The notes beneath the pieces are model-generated. The model worked only from the letters and a program-made list of their open reading frames with translations, was not told the origin of the DNA and did no database searches. From contig NC_081541.1 of assembly GCF_901000735.1 (NCBI RefSeq), positions 5,325,021-5,389,020 on the forward strand: a stretch of DNA of 64,000 nucleotides, given 5' to 3'. Shown one piece after another: positions 46,784 through 58,528 of the stretch. Position 1 is the stretch's first letter. Every line of letters starts with the position of its first letter. Source of the DNA: Corylus avellana. Lineage: Eukaryota > Streptophyta > Magnoliopsida > Fagales > Betulaceae. The position numbers and the translations under genes are program-made.

Positions 46784-46795
<12 letters not shown>
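42630..46795. other. FEX upstream region (copy 2)
   Basis: Counterpart of 32184-36427 with the same SINE, repeat segments and candidate 5' exons (donors near 44575 and at 46301). A GA repeat at 46677-46706 is longer than in copy 1. No other gene is seen. Confidence 0.45.
43094..43216 (-). mobile_element. tRNA-derived SINE (copy 2)
   Basis: Same element as at 32643-32765 with a few substitutions, flanked by the same 14-bp duplication 'accaatatctaaat' (43080-43093 and 43217-43230). Presence in both copies shows the insertion predates their divergence. Confidence 0.9.

Positions 46796-46819
<24 letters not shown>
46788..46819. repeat. (AT)n microsatellite at the end of the duplicated block
   Basis: About 15 AT units. 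The matching tract in copy 1 is where that contig ends at the gap, so the repeat probably broke the assembly. Confidence 0.9.
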
Positions 46820-46820
<1 letters not shown>

Positions 46821-48403
46821 TTAACAGTCGTTTAATACTTATGTGAGGCCGTTAAGGTATAGAATAAATCTTTGGACATAATTGGGTTCTTTAAATATAT
46901 AACACTTTTTTGGAGGGTGTGTTTTTGTTTTTTTAGTTAAAAATAAAATAAAAATAAAAAGATTATTTTGATGTCATATAAAAAAAAAAAAAAAACTCCA
47001 AATGTTTTATTAATCTTTTGTTTATTTTTTTAGGACCGCAAGGTGTCTCAAAATTCTTCACAAAATTCTTCTTAAATGATGTGAAAAACACTATTTTGGA
47101 AAGGAGTTGGAAACAAGAGAGAGAAAATGAGAATTTTTTAAAGAAAAAAATGCATGCCACATCATTTGAGAAGCATTATGGAAAAAATTTCTTGATATGT
47201 CTAGCATTATCTTTATTTCTGTACAACAGTACAAGTGATTGACAAATTCATCATTAAATATATTTATTTCACAAATTCAATACTAAATTTGCAAAAAATA
47301 TGAACAATAGGCGTGTTTTGTTTAAAGCTGTTTCAAAATATTTTGTATTTTTGCTAAAGAAGCAAAAGAAACTTCACCAAAAGGTGTTATCAAACATGCC
47401 AATGTAACTTTTTGTTTACATTTCTTAGGGTTGTGTTATGATTAACTTTTTACAGGTAAATGGGTTGATTTCTTAAATAAAACCTTCATATTAATGCATA
47501 AGAGTAGAGAAATAGTCAAATTTAAAAAAGTAAATATAGATTAATCGATATTCACGTAGTTATTATGGGAAGGATTGCTTGTGCATATTCCCATTCCCAA
47601 TGGGTTGTAACATTGATTAGAGTACTCACTTGCATCACTTTTATGCAGTCCAATCCTAATATCACTTTTTAAAAAGTAAAGGTTCATTATTAACTTTAGC
47701 CATTAATCGTTTTCCCTAATCTACTTTAGATTTCAATCAATAATAAAAAGCAAAGAAACCCATTGGAGCACTCCAATGAAAAGCCCGCTGCGTTTGATAG
47801 ATGCACGAGCGGTTGGAGAGGAAGCGTAGAAGGCCAAAAGCTGAACCGCGAAATCTCTTAACATGATACGCCGTATACGCATGTGACGCACGTCATCTCA
47901 ATATATTGCGCGACATTGACCAGGCGAACAGACAACGCTCAACTCCAACGCCAACCATCCCGTGTGTTGAGGTGGAAAAGAACCATACATACGTTACGGC
48001 ATCCACTCGTGGAGCAACGTGTGGTGATTAGCATAGGAAGAAAAATAAAAAGGTAAAGACATTACTCATTGACCCAAGGGATTGGCTTGTGTTGTAGGTC
48101 ACTTCGGTGAAAACTCCAGCTTCACCTGATTAAAGTGGATATGTTTTGCATGATGTCCTACAAATTTAGTCGGGTGAAGCTTTGAATATCTCAATTTTAT
48201 AAAACAATAACACAAAGGGTGAAGTAAAAGAGAACGGCATGCCAACAATTTTTTTTTTTTTTTAATATTAAAAAACTTTTTTTTTTTTAAAAAAAAAAAT
48301 GGTTTGACGTGCTAAGCACGCTAGCGTGGCGTGCTTAGAATCACGGTCCTAAAACAAATGATTTAGAGGTATGTCGAGGTGAGTTGGGAGGATATCTACA
48401 ATG

Positions 48404-48452
<49 letters not shown>

Positions 48453-49074
48453 CATTAATCATTTATAGCACCAAGGAGGACCTAAAATCACTAATGAAGC
48501 GGAATGTCTTCGATACCAAAGTCAATAAATAGCTTGGAAAAAGCCATTCTCCCTCCAAAAAGAGAGTTCTTGAATTTGTGTGTGTTTTAATGAATAAATT
48601 GCTTCCGCCCCTTTTGATTCTTTTTCCCACAAGTCAAATGCCATTTATTCATTGTACTACTCTACCATGTGTTGACTTTTGCCTAGCCGCCTATGTTGTG
48701 TGTGGTTAGTCTATGAATCAAGATTATTGGCTATGGCCGGGCAAGTGGTATCCCCAATAACCCTCCATTTATGTGTTTTAATGAATAAATTGCTTCCTTC
48801 CCCTTTCTTTTTATCATTTACGTCAATTGTCCGAGAAGACAACGGAAATTGGATCATCTCAAGTTCAAATAAACTAGATAATATACGATTAGTTATATTT
48901 GAAAGGTATTTTTATTATTTCACTTTTTGATGGAACAAAAATACTAATCAAATATAACTAACGGAATATTCTATAATTCAAATGAACTAGAGAGGGTCAT
49001 AATTCAAGACAACGTGGGTTCTAAAAAAAACTACTGACAAGTTTAAGCCAACTTAAATAAAAATAGTGATTTAG
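46820..49074. other. Intergenic with a CpG-rich patch and small repeats
   Basis: No gene is seen. 47070-47185 resembles the MITE in the FLS-like intron. 47785-48025 is CpG-rich and includes a palindromic bZIP-like site TGACGCACGTCA. 48240-48345 holds poly-T/poly-A arms and a small GC hairpin. A (CT)n(AT)n tract lies at 48404-48450. Confidence 0.4.
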
Positions 49075-49560
49075 AACATGTTTAAGATTACGTTACAGGC
49101 CTTAAAAAGTAGTGTCAAACAAAAGTTTGCATGTTTGGTAAAAAATTGCAAAAATATTTTTTTGACTTTTTTTATTATAAAAATGGTTAAAACACATTTT
49201 TGTCAAAAGCTAAAAAATGAATCTTTTGTCAAAAAGCGATTTTTGACTTAAAAACTCTATTTTTCAAACATAATCCCAAACATGCATGCTTTTAGTGGTT
49301 TGCAATCTAGTGTAATTATTTCTGCCGCAGCTAAAATAATATTGTTAAGATCATGCTTGAGATTGTGTTTTAAAATAAAAGAAAAGGTCAAATAAGTACT
49401 TTTAAAATTTTTTAACCAAACGTGTCAGTTTTTGTTTGACACAACTTTTTAAATGCTAAAATTACTTTTAAAGCTATCAAACACAATCTCAAACATGGTT
49501 TTAGTGGTTTGCAATTTAGTGTAACTCTTTCTACCGCAGCTAAAATAATACTGGTAAGCC
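49075..49560. repeat. Tandemly doubled MITE plus flank
   Basis: Two units each consist of a small MITE with ends like 'catgcttgagattgtgttt' and 'aacacaatctcaaacatg', followed by the same ~56-bp flank around 'tagtggtttgcaat' and 'ccgcagctaaaataata'. Flank copies are at about 49289-49345 and 49501-49558. The MITE ends resemble the Tourist-like element at 4773-5005. Confidence 0.65.
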
Positions 49561-49861
49561 AATCTACATCTGGGCTGGTCAGCACCCAAAATGAACTGCA
49601 GGCCCAAATGAATCCACACGCATCCTTTTACCCCGTTTGGTCTGATAATAGTAGACACCTTCCAAATCTTGAGAAAGAAGAAAAAGACGAAATGTGAGTG
49701 GGCTTAGGCCGTCTGCCACGACAACAGCCTAAGATGTTACAAACGGAGACCCATTGAACATGGTCCAGTGAGTTTCCAAAGTGTTCAAATGAGTAAAGGG
49801 CCTACTGATGCCTAGCTACAACTATTAATTATTACTAAAATCACTTGCAAGCATGGACCTG

Positions 49862-50200
49862 CATTGGGGTGCCTTTAAAATTACGATTTTGTAAGAATAA
49901 TTTATATTTTTAAAAGATATTGTAAAATGTAAGGTATTTGACATTATCATTTAAAAAGTACTTAATTTAAAAATTTTTAAAAAAAAATCTATGATTTCTA
50001 TAAACAGGTTAGGAGTACTTATTTTTAAAAAGTGTGAATTTGAACCAAAATTACGATTTATTATAACAAATATTTAATAAAAAGTAATTTTTAACATATT
50101 TTATCAAACGTCTTTACGATTTTAAAAAGTAACAATTTCAAAAACATAATTTTTAAATATTAAATTTTTAAGATCACACTTATTGAAATTACAATCCCAA
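49862..50200. repeat. Second copy of the AT-rich MITE-like repeat
   Basis: Collinear with 8125-8480 (for example 'aagaataattta', 'gatttctata', 'aacatattttatcaaa'), with many substitutions and without the internal dinucleotide repeat. Confidence 0.55.
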
Positions 50201-50937
50201 ATTGACCCTTAGCCTCACCCGGCTGTCAAACTAATACATTAGGCTTTCTCTATTTTAGTTGAAAGTATTGCGTCTTTTGCGGTTATAAGTGGATAATATT
50301 TTTTGAGTGATGATATTACGCACGCCAACGTAAGTGCACAGTGCCACACATTGGTGTGAACAATAACAAAAAGTTATTATTTCAACATTTTTTAAATATT
50401 TTTTAGTTACTGCATGTTCACATCAACGTGAGATACTGTGCACTCACACTAACATGCGTGACGGTTAGATTATAAAAAATCAATAAATTGTAGACGATAT
50501 TTACAAGTTATCAATATCACAATTTGGTGTTTCAAATATATATATATATATATATAAAAGATTGATTTGCAGGGGTACGTACCACGAAAAAAAAAAAAGA
50601 CAAAATCAAAGAAGTGGTGAAAACTCACTCATCCAAAAGAAAGCAAACACGTGGTCTTGGTGCCGACCAATTCTGCAAAGTATATGACGTGGCAAGAAAA
50701 TGCCTGAGTGGATAAGAAGGTTTGTTGTTTGGAACCTTTGTACCATAGATACGATCCAACAGTAAAGCAGATAGCCCACTCTCGACCGTCCGATCCCTAC
50801 CCGTCGGGTCCCACCCGATAAATTCTATTCCAACAATGACGCAATGACGCCCAAGGAAGACTTGTTGAGAGCTGAGCAAGCAGAACGCGAAGTCTGGCAC
50901 ACACTCACATTTCCTCGATGGCAAACCGGTGCTAATA
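50201..50937. other. Intergenic/upstream of the cold-shock protein gene
   Basis: AT-rich to about 50600, including an (AT)n tract near 50540; then more GC-rich, consistent with a promoter and leader. A minus-strand reading frame at 50625-50924 has no family resemblance. Small upstream ORFs start at 50836 and 50844. Confidence 0.4.
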
Positions 50938-50977
50938 GAAGCTTCTAGAAAGAGAAGAGACTTCTTCTAGAAGATTC
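50938..50977 (+). promoter_or_regulatory. Two perfect three-unit heat-shock elements
   Basis: GAAgcTTCtaGAA at 50938-50950 and TTCtaGAAgaTTC at 50965-50977 each match the nGAAnnTTCn consensus in three consecutive alternating units. They end 15 nt before the ATG of the cold-shock-domain gene, so they lie in the proximal promoter or 5' UTR depending on the start of transcription. Heat-shock factors bind such arrays; activity here is inferred. Confidence 0.7.
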
Positions 50978-50991
50978 TAGATCATTTGCGA

Positions 50992-51561
50992 ATGGCCCAG
51001 ACCAAGCGATCCACGGGTACGGTGAAGTGGTTCAGCGCGCAGAAGGGGTTCGGGTTCATAGCCCCGGACCAGGGTGGCGAGGATCTCTTCGTCCACCAGA
51101 CCTCGATCCGTTCCGACGGGTTCCGGACCCTGTCGGAGGGTCAGCCCGTGGAGTTCTCCGTCGACTACGGAGAGGATGGGCGCGCCAAGGCCGTCGATGT
51201 TGCCGACATCGGTAGATCTCTTCGCCCGGGGCCTGGAGGGAGGGGCAGAGGTGGTAGTTTTGGCAGATATGGTGGTGGTGGACCTGGTGGTGTCGGTGGT
51301 TATGGAAGGTTTGGTGGGCAGAGAGGTGGAAGGAGTGGTGGAGGCTATGGCGGTGGTGTTGAGTGTTACAATTGTGGGCGAGTTGGTCATTTGGCTAGGG
51401 ACTGTTATCGACAAGGTAGTGGCGGCGGAGGCGGAGGCGGTGGTATGAACCGGAGATACGGCGGTGGTGGCCGTGGATACGGTGGTGGCGGCGGTGGCGG
51501 TGGAGGGTGTTTCAATTGTGGGGAGGAAGGGCATTTTGCGAGGGACTGCCCTAACGATTAG
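50992..51561 (+). CDS. CSP: Cold-shock-domain glycine-rich RNA-binding protein with two CCHC zinc knuckles
   Basis: A single exon of 189 residues. Residues about 7-75 form a cold-shock domain with RNP1-like KGFGFI (18-23) and RNP2-like DLFVHQ (31-36). A long Gly/Arg-rich region follows, with two CCHC knuckles: Cys125-Cys128-His133-Cys138 and Cys173-Cys176-His181-Cys186. The order CSD, Gly-rich, CCHC, Gly-rich, CCHC is that of Arabidopsis CSP2/GRP2 and CSP4. These nuclear and cytoplasmic proteins bind and melt RNA and DNA secondary structure and act in cold acclimation and development. The start is the first ATG giving the normal N-terminus ([14 protein letters not shown]). The coding region is much more GC-rich than its surroundings because of the Gly codons. 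Two heat-shock elements precede it. Confidence 0.95.
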   Translation: MAQTKRSTGTVKWFSAQKGFGFIAPDQGGEDLFVHQTSIRSDGFRTLSEGQPVEFSVDYGEDGRAKAVDVADIGRSLRPGPGGRGRGGSFGRYGGGGPGGVGGYGRFGGQRGGRSGGGYGGGVECYNCGRVGHLARDCYRQGSGGGGGGGGMNRRYGGGGRGYGGGGGGGGGCFNCGEEGHFARDCPND

Positions 51562-54522
51562 GATTTTGTGAATGTGAATTGGGTGTTCCTCGGTAAATTG
51601 GGTTTGTTAAAATTTTATATTTTTGGGTGCTTGGAATCTGGAGCTTGTTCTTGGGTGTCGCCAATTATTGCTCGTTTTGGGTTTTTGGGATAAGCTTGTT
51701 TAGCAAGGTTTGGTAAATGTGATTAATTGTTCTCATAAGATATAATTTTTTTCTTCTTCCCTTGTTGGGTTTTCATCGTTTCATAACCTTTACATGTTCA
51801 TTATGGGATTACTGAAATGTATTTTTGTTGATTCTTCTTGTGTTCACCATTTGTTTTTGGCTTTTTGGGCTATTTCAGTCATTGTTCAGTGTTCTTTTTC
51901 ATTGATGTTATCAATGTTGATCAGCCATTGTTGGTCCTTGTAGATTTTAGATTTGGGGTTCTGGAATTTGCTATCAAAACCCAAAAAACTTGTTTTTGTA
52001 TCTCCGGATAAAATTGGGTCCAATTTTTTTGAAAGAGATGTGTGTAGTGCTTTGGACTTTCTCAATTTTCTGGTTTTGTGTGTGGATAGAAAGATGGTAC
52101 TTTGCAATCTTATCTTAAAGAAAGATTGTGGATGTTGTTTTTTCCAGTGCATCGATGTATGTTAAGTGTTAACTACATACTCTGTTTACTACATTCAAAA
52201 GTTCACGTCCAATCACAATGACTTGTATGTTTCTAATGGAGCTTGTCATCTCATACACCTTATCCTTTTCTGTAGCCAGTGGGAGGTTTGTGTACTTTGG
52301 TTTTAAGATTGCATTCCACCGAAAGGTCTGGGAACTTGGCCTTATCTTTTGGCTTCTTTTTGTTTGCCATATTCAATCTTCATCTTCATTGTCTCTGTTC
52401 CTGATATTTTTGTTGTCTCGTCGAAGTTCAATAATAAGTTGTTGACAAGAGAAACGGAGTCAATCATACAATAGTGTATGTTTATCATAAAAACAGGGGA
52501 AGATTATGCGTTAAATCATGTGTGGCCGATATCATCTTAAGTATTGGTTGAAACTGTCGTACTAGTAAAGTGGCATAAAAGTCTAGTGTTTTAAAAATGA
52601 CATAAAAGTGTGGTGTATAAATGAACTATATATTTATTTGTATGATTATGATCATAATTAAAGAGCCTTTTAATGCGGAAGCTATCATTGCTCAATTTGA
52701 GAGGTTCTATGATTTGCTGTATTTAATTATCCGAATTGTTAACAATTTAGATAGTTTTACATAATAGGGGATTGCAAGATTCACTTGTTTGGGTTTCTTT
52801 TTAGGGCAAGTGGAGATTGCACTAGATAAGTGAGTCTCGCAACCCTTTTCTTTACGAAGATTCGGATTTTGGATCCATTTTACGGTTTTAACCAAGGATG
52901 TTTGAACGATTAAATTCAATTAACTCCTTGTTCGCTATTGTCGAGTTGGAGTATTTGTTGGAGTCCCACTTTTAATCTCGCCTTGGTTATTTTTGTTGGT
53001 GCATCAAATGACACTGAGAAGTAGCTCTTGTTGCTATCTTTCTTGAGGAAAACAGAAAGCTTTAATACTCTAAAAGTAATATGTTTCTCTTTGGAAATCA
53101 CTATTACGTGAGGAATCAGTAAGTTGTATGAAGTGACGCTTAAAGCATAGGAGAATTTGTTTGAAGAAACTGGGCTGATACCAGTTGTTTACACTTTACA
53201 GCATAACAGAATTGGGCAGTCATGGGATGGCCCAAAACCAACCCATAGGCCATATCCATATTTCTAATCTCATTGGGCCCTAGCTTACACATGCAGCATA
53301 AAAAGGAGATCCTTTATCTTGTTCTTCATATAGTTGCGTGCAAGCATGCCAATGATAGGGATTTGGGCTTTATTTGACAAACCATTTTTCTTAGATACCG
53401 TAGTTGAAGTAAATTGATTTGAAAAAAAAAAGTAAAAAGTAGTATAAAAAAGTAAAAAAATTTTGTTTTGTAGTAATTTTTTATTTATTTAAATAATAAT
53501 AAAAAGTTAATGATGTGATGTAAAAAGTGAAAAAAGAGTGTTTTGATGTTAATTTTTTTGAAAAATTGTGATAAACAGTAACAAATGAAAAAAAAAAAGG
53601 CTTTGCCAAACGAAGTCATGGATTTGGTATTATTGTGTCGAGTGCAATACTTATTATTTGGATCATAAAATGAACGATTCAAATAACGACACTTACGTGC
53701 CACACCTAATGGGGATTGGTATGGCCGAACCACCACGTATTGATTTACCAATACTCCGTACTTAACCGTCTAGTGCGAATTAACACTGTACAGTGTAAAG
53801 GGTGTAAACATTTTGACTTGAGGGCAGGTCCTGAAGAAGAAGAACCAGTTTTAGCTTTAGAAATAGCAGCCTTATGCTTTGAAAGAAACTTCTATCTATG
53901 GACCATGTGACTTTTGACCAACAACCCCACCACCCTTAGGGTCACCTTTTCTCTCTCCATCCCCTTGATTGAGTCCATTGAGCCACTGAGGGGAACAAAA
54001 AAAAGGGGGGGTATGGTATGGGCATTTGGGTGTCTTTTTGCGAGTTGGAGGCTCTTTTTCAGTCTTCATGAGGGGTATGTCAAATCGCATATGATACTTG
54101 CTTTTCTTGGCCAGTTATCGAATATTGTCACTTCACAGCGTTGTGGTAAGGTGGTTTACCAAATGAATGAGAGAGAGAGAGATTTCAATAATTTCTTATG
54201 TGGTCCAATTCTAAAAAATCTTGAAAGGAAAGATTGATAGGTGTATTTGTTAGCGTTTGTTAGAAGTGTTTTTGTTTTTGGTTTGAAAAAATATCATGAT
54301 GTCTGGAAAACTCCAAGCACGTGTAGACACATAATAGCCTCACATCACACGGCTTGTGTCAGACCGTCGAAGTAACAGTAAGACCCACACACGTGTGCCT
54401 AATCGAAGCTGTAGATTAGGCCGACCTTTGGTCAAGATATACCGATTCCTGTCTCAGAAGCTTACAACATGAATGTATACAAAGGATTATGGTCTCTGTA
54501 AGAGTCCGTATGGTGGCATTCT
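51562..54522. other. Downstream of the cold-shock gene; no further gene seen
   Basis: The first few hundred bases should be 3' UTR. Reading frames up to about 107 codons occur on both strands but have no recognisable domain and biased Lys/Phe/Leu content, as random AT-rich DNA gives. A CACACGTGTG palindrome with a G-box core lies near 54389. Confidence 0.4.
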
Positions 54523-54960
54523 GGTAAAATTCCTTGAATTATTCACTCATTTATATTTTTAACTCTGATGTTTAAAAAATACATTTTATCCTTTCAAACT
54601 TTCAAATTATTATAATTCGATTATTCTGACTTTTTTTTTTTTTTTCTTTTTTCAAAATGCCTTAATCCCAAGTTAAAAATAAAATTTAAAATTTTAAAAA
54701 TAAAACAAAAAATTAAGGGGTGGCCAACCACCCCAGTTGGGCCTGGGGCTGCTTCAGTCACCCCTTAATTTTAATTTATTATTATTATTATTATTTTTTA
54801 ACTTGAGATGGGGGCATTTAAAAAGAAAAAAAAAAAAAAAAAAAGTCAAAATGGTCGAATTGCAACAATTTGGAAGTTTGGGAGAGTAAAGTGTTATTTT
54901 TTAAACATTTGGGTTAAAAGTGCAAATTGGTGGATAGTTCAAGTGTATTTTTCCTTTTTT
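54523..54960. mobile_element. Fold-back MITE
   Basis: Arms at about 54525-54660 and 54825-54958 are imperfect reverse complements ('gaattattcactcattt' pairs with 'aaattggtggatagttc'-type sequence). The core carries a GGGGTGGCC...CCACCCC palindrome at 54719-54737, like that at 5.1-5.3 kb. It is non-coding. Confidence 0.65.
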
Positions 54961-54993
54961 TTTTTTTTTTTTGATCTCAAGATTCTCAACTCT

Positions 54994-55011
54994 TCTACAC
55001 ACGTGTGTAGA
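54994..55011. repeat. 18-bp perfect palindrome with CACGTG core
   Basis: TCTACACACGTGTGTAGA reads identically on both strands and contains a G-box core. It could bind bHLH or bZIP factors, but no gene lies nearby in a suitable orientation. Confidence 0.5.
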
Positions 55012-55019
55012 GGATTCTG

Positions 55020-56241
55020 TTAAGCGCTGTAATTTTTTTTTTTTTTTTTTTTTTTGTAAAAATAATTAAGATTTAATTTTAGAGAAATGCTTGATTTCAT
55101 TAAAAAGTCCATCTTTAATTTTAATATTTTAAGAAATAGATCTTGGCTTGTGGATTTTAAATATTTAATGATAAATTTGAAAAAAAATATGGGTGTAGTC
55201 AGGAGATAGGTGGAAGAATGCTAGGAGATAGAGGGATAATATTTATTTTTAATTAAATATTCAACATACAATAAGGAGTTCGAGCCTACACGTTAAGTGA
55301 GTGTTGGAATATTAATTAAATATTTTATATTTGCTTAAATTTGTTGGACAAGTGATGATTTATAACAAAAACGAAACCTAATTAATCTTATGAATGAAAT
55401 CAAGATCACGTCATAATCCTAAAAATCAATAGGATCGTAACATGATTTTGATATTATAATTTATATCTTGTTTGGTCCACAAAATTCTTATCCTAATTAG
55501 ACACCACATATTTCAAGAGTGTAATTTGATTGACCCTAAAATTCAATATATATATATTTGTCATTTGATATAAATACAACTTCTTTTCCTATCATATAAA
55601 CTGCTTATAAATGATCATCTTTTATGGTCTTCTTGAGTTTTTTAATATACCAATTTGATTGGCTATCTCCATCCATACTGCAGAATCCATGTGAGCCTCA
55701 TTTATGCCAGTATTTAGTGGGATCAGGGATGCATGTTCTTGTGGTCACATAAGCTATGAGTCATGGCTTTTTACCCTACTCCAATAGATGGACTTGAGAG
55801 CTATCTCTTTTAACATTATCTTTATCATCTATTTTTCAAGTGCCAAGTTTCCGAGAAATTTCCTCAAATTCAATTTAAATTACAATCATTTTGAATATGA
55901 TACATTGAATTTGAAACTTCGTAAAGGACCCATAAACTATTACACGATTTGAAAAGATCTCCAAATTTTAAAACCTTTCAATTTTACCTCCCCGAACTTT
56001 CAATTTAACACAATCTACCTCCTTCGTCATGTTAAAAGTGATGAAATAACCGTTATACCCCTGAAACTTTTATAAAATTTTAAATTTACCCTTAATTTTA
56101 AATTAAAAATTTAAAAAGAAAAACAAAAATTGAAGGGTAATTTGATCTTTTTAGTAGTTTCTGTTAGGGTTTAATGGCAAAAATTGACGGAATGAGTCAA
56201 TTGAGTCTTTCCAAAATAGACGGTAGTTCACAAGTCCTAAG

Positions 56242-56273
<32 letters not shown>

Positions 56274-58528
56274 GGAGTTTACCCTTTAGCAAAGAAAGAT
56301 GGAGTTGAGTTGGGTCCTATAAATCTAAGAAGATCAATAATAGGTGGTCAAAAGTATTTCTCTTTGGCAGATTCATTGATCTTGGAAAGCACAAGAAAAT
56401 CATTGAAAAATTCCACGAGAATGACTGAACAGTCCCCCTTTTTTGTTGGGCTAAATATCCAGAAAGCCCTGATAATGGAAAGTTCTTAAGAGAATGAAAT
56501 GGTGCCCACCAAAAGACTGGACCATCATTGGTCAAAGAATGGCAGTCGGTAAGAGACGATGATATCAAACACAAACTTTTCCCCGTCACCCTTCACATTC
56601 AATCATATCCGTTGAATTGCCTTTTCCTTTTTTTTTCTAGGTTAGGTGTACATGTTCTTCTGCTTTTCTGAGTTTCATAGGTGTAGTGTCCATCAATGTT
56701 GTCTGCTTTCCTGCATTTTTCTCCATGTTCTGACCCTTTTTTCTTTATCAGATTGAATGTCACTTTACTCCACAAACAAGGAAGTGATAATCTAAGCCCA
56801 CCAAGCCCATGGATCCTATTTTCTGCACCGACTAACCCAACTGTTTTTTTTTAGAGCTTGTTATATGGGCTTGGAGCTACAGAATTGCTTAATACTTGTC
56901 TCTTTCTCACACACACCAATAATTAATCTTGGACAAATTTTTTTCTAAATTGAATTAGAGGAAAATTTTTAGACGTGGTTTAATTTTATAGAATTTTTCT
57001 CAACCAATTTGCACGGAACTTTTTAGTGTTGGGGTTTGGTTTTCCATAATCCAACTACTTCAAGCAAACGATAAATATCTGAGTTTGCAATTTGGTCATT
57101 TTGTTTGTCGTTTAAGACAAGTCCAAGAAAGCACATCAAATTAGGCAAATAGTCCAATATGAGTTATGCGAAAAGAACCAAAAGTACGTCAAATGACCAA
57201 TGTTAGATTAGCTACCCAAATAATTCGTTCCCTACATGCATCATTGGGTTCAAAAAAATACATCACCCTTTATAGCTACACTTTTCACAGCTGCCAACGA
57301 TAGATGGGTGGTGTGGCACTCTTTTCGTTATCAAATACCAACTACACAAATCATTTCAGATAAGAGTTTTTATTTGTGATCGCGTGTTGGGTTTGAGTCG
57401 TGTCAAGATATAGATATAAGATTATATAGGTCAATTATAACCTGATCAAATTATAAACTTTAACGCTCTAATTTTGTGTTGGGTTCGCGGGTCATGCTAA
57501 AATTGTTAGCCATTATATTGTGTATCTGGTTCGGATCATGTTGAAACATTGATATAAGATTATATAGGTCAATCATAACCCGGCCAATTTAAATAAACAA
57601 ATCAAACTTTACAACCCTAAGTTTCTAACCCTTTAATTTCATGATGAATTAATGTCAAATTTACGAATTGTGTCCAAAATTTCCGGCACTAGTTTCACAT
57701 CATATGAATCCTTTTTAATCACTCAGACACATAGGATGTTTGATGAATCCTTTTAATCACTAAGACACACAGGATGTTTGATGTTTGGTGTTTGGTGTTT
57801 GGTGTTTGGTGTTTGGCGGTGTGAATACGACAAGAACCTAACGCCTAATGGGCATGTGGAAAATTGAGGGTAAAGTTAAAGTCCTTCGGCGCTTGTACGT
57901 GGACCATTTCATGCGATGTCCAAATCAATTAGGCAAAAGAATGGTATAGGGAAGACCACGGCGAGATGGTGTAAAAGCGACAAGATATTCAAGTAATCAC
58001 CTCCATCTTTTACTCCAATCATGAAAATAAGTGTAAAGTTTAGGTATCCCACATGTTGCAGCCACAAAAAAAAAAAAAAAAAATGGAAAAGAGGCAGAAG
58101 AGTTGCTTGGGTTGGATTAACCAGCTTATTTTGGACAAGAAAGATATGGTATTAATTTTTTTTTGCTTCCCCTTCATTATATATAGAGAATACAAGAGGA
58201 TAGGAAAAATAAATAAAAATAAAAATTGAGCAAATACTACAAGGGTTTATAAAAATAAAATCATCCCACCAAAAAAAGGAAAACCAAAAGGGAGTTGCAT
58301 GCATTTAAAGAAGAAAAAAAAATTAATCAGCACACAAGTTACAATTGTAGGTCTGTATAGGGGTGGCCATGATGGCCATCACACCTCTTCTGAAATCCAT
58401 CGCTTTTACAAGGAGAGAGAAATGGAAGGAAAAGAAGAAAAGGTTTCAAGTGCCAATCTCTTTACACGCTTACATATATATATGTAACTTAATTTGTAAA
58501 ACCTTTTCAAAAGTAGGGAATCTACTCA
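55020..58528. other. Intergenic, no gene supported
   Basis: AT-rich DNA with poly-T tracts (55030-55055, 56247-56273). About 55975-56230 resembles a fold-back arm pair. About 57380-57690 is a doubled repeat ('gatataagattatataggtc' occurs twice) related to 35.0-35.4 kb. A 90-codon minus-strand frame at 56317-56589 has no recognised family. The part next to 58528 should be the LAX 3' UTR. Confidence 0.4.
57700..57825. repeat. Short tandem repeats, including (TGTTTGG)n
   Basis: A ~38-bp unit containing 'gacacataggatgtttgatg' is doubled (about 57707-57783) and grades into five or six copies of the 7-mer TGTTTGG ending near 57819. Confidence 0.8.

Larger units (their letters stand above)
36528..46795. 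repeat. Second copy of the ~10.3-kb duplicated block
   Basis: Collinear with 26073-36427. The first ~2.1 kb are almost identical (about four differences and a net 1-nt length change); from about 38.6 kb onward differences rise to roughly 1-2%, with microsatellite changes and an 82-bp segment (33543-33624 in copy 1) missing. Unlike copy 1 it continues through the (AT)n tract into unique sequence at its right end. Confidence 0.9.

Noticed and set aside
26073..46795. Recent true tandem duplication of FEX
   Set aside because: Not excluded, but the 100-N gap at the junction and the complementary contig ends make unmerged haplotypes the simpler reading.
47018..47242. 74-codon plus-strand frame
   Set aside because: Overlaps a MITE-like repeat; Lys/Asn/Phe-rich chance translation.
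50977..51534. Long minus-strand frame opposite the cold-shock protein, rich in Thr, Ser and Ala
   Set aside because: It is the antisense of Gly-rich codons; no domain, and the plus strand has a clear known protein.
56317..56589. 90-codon minus-strand frame
   Set aside because: No family resemblance, no plausible splice partners, and composition typical of chance frames.
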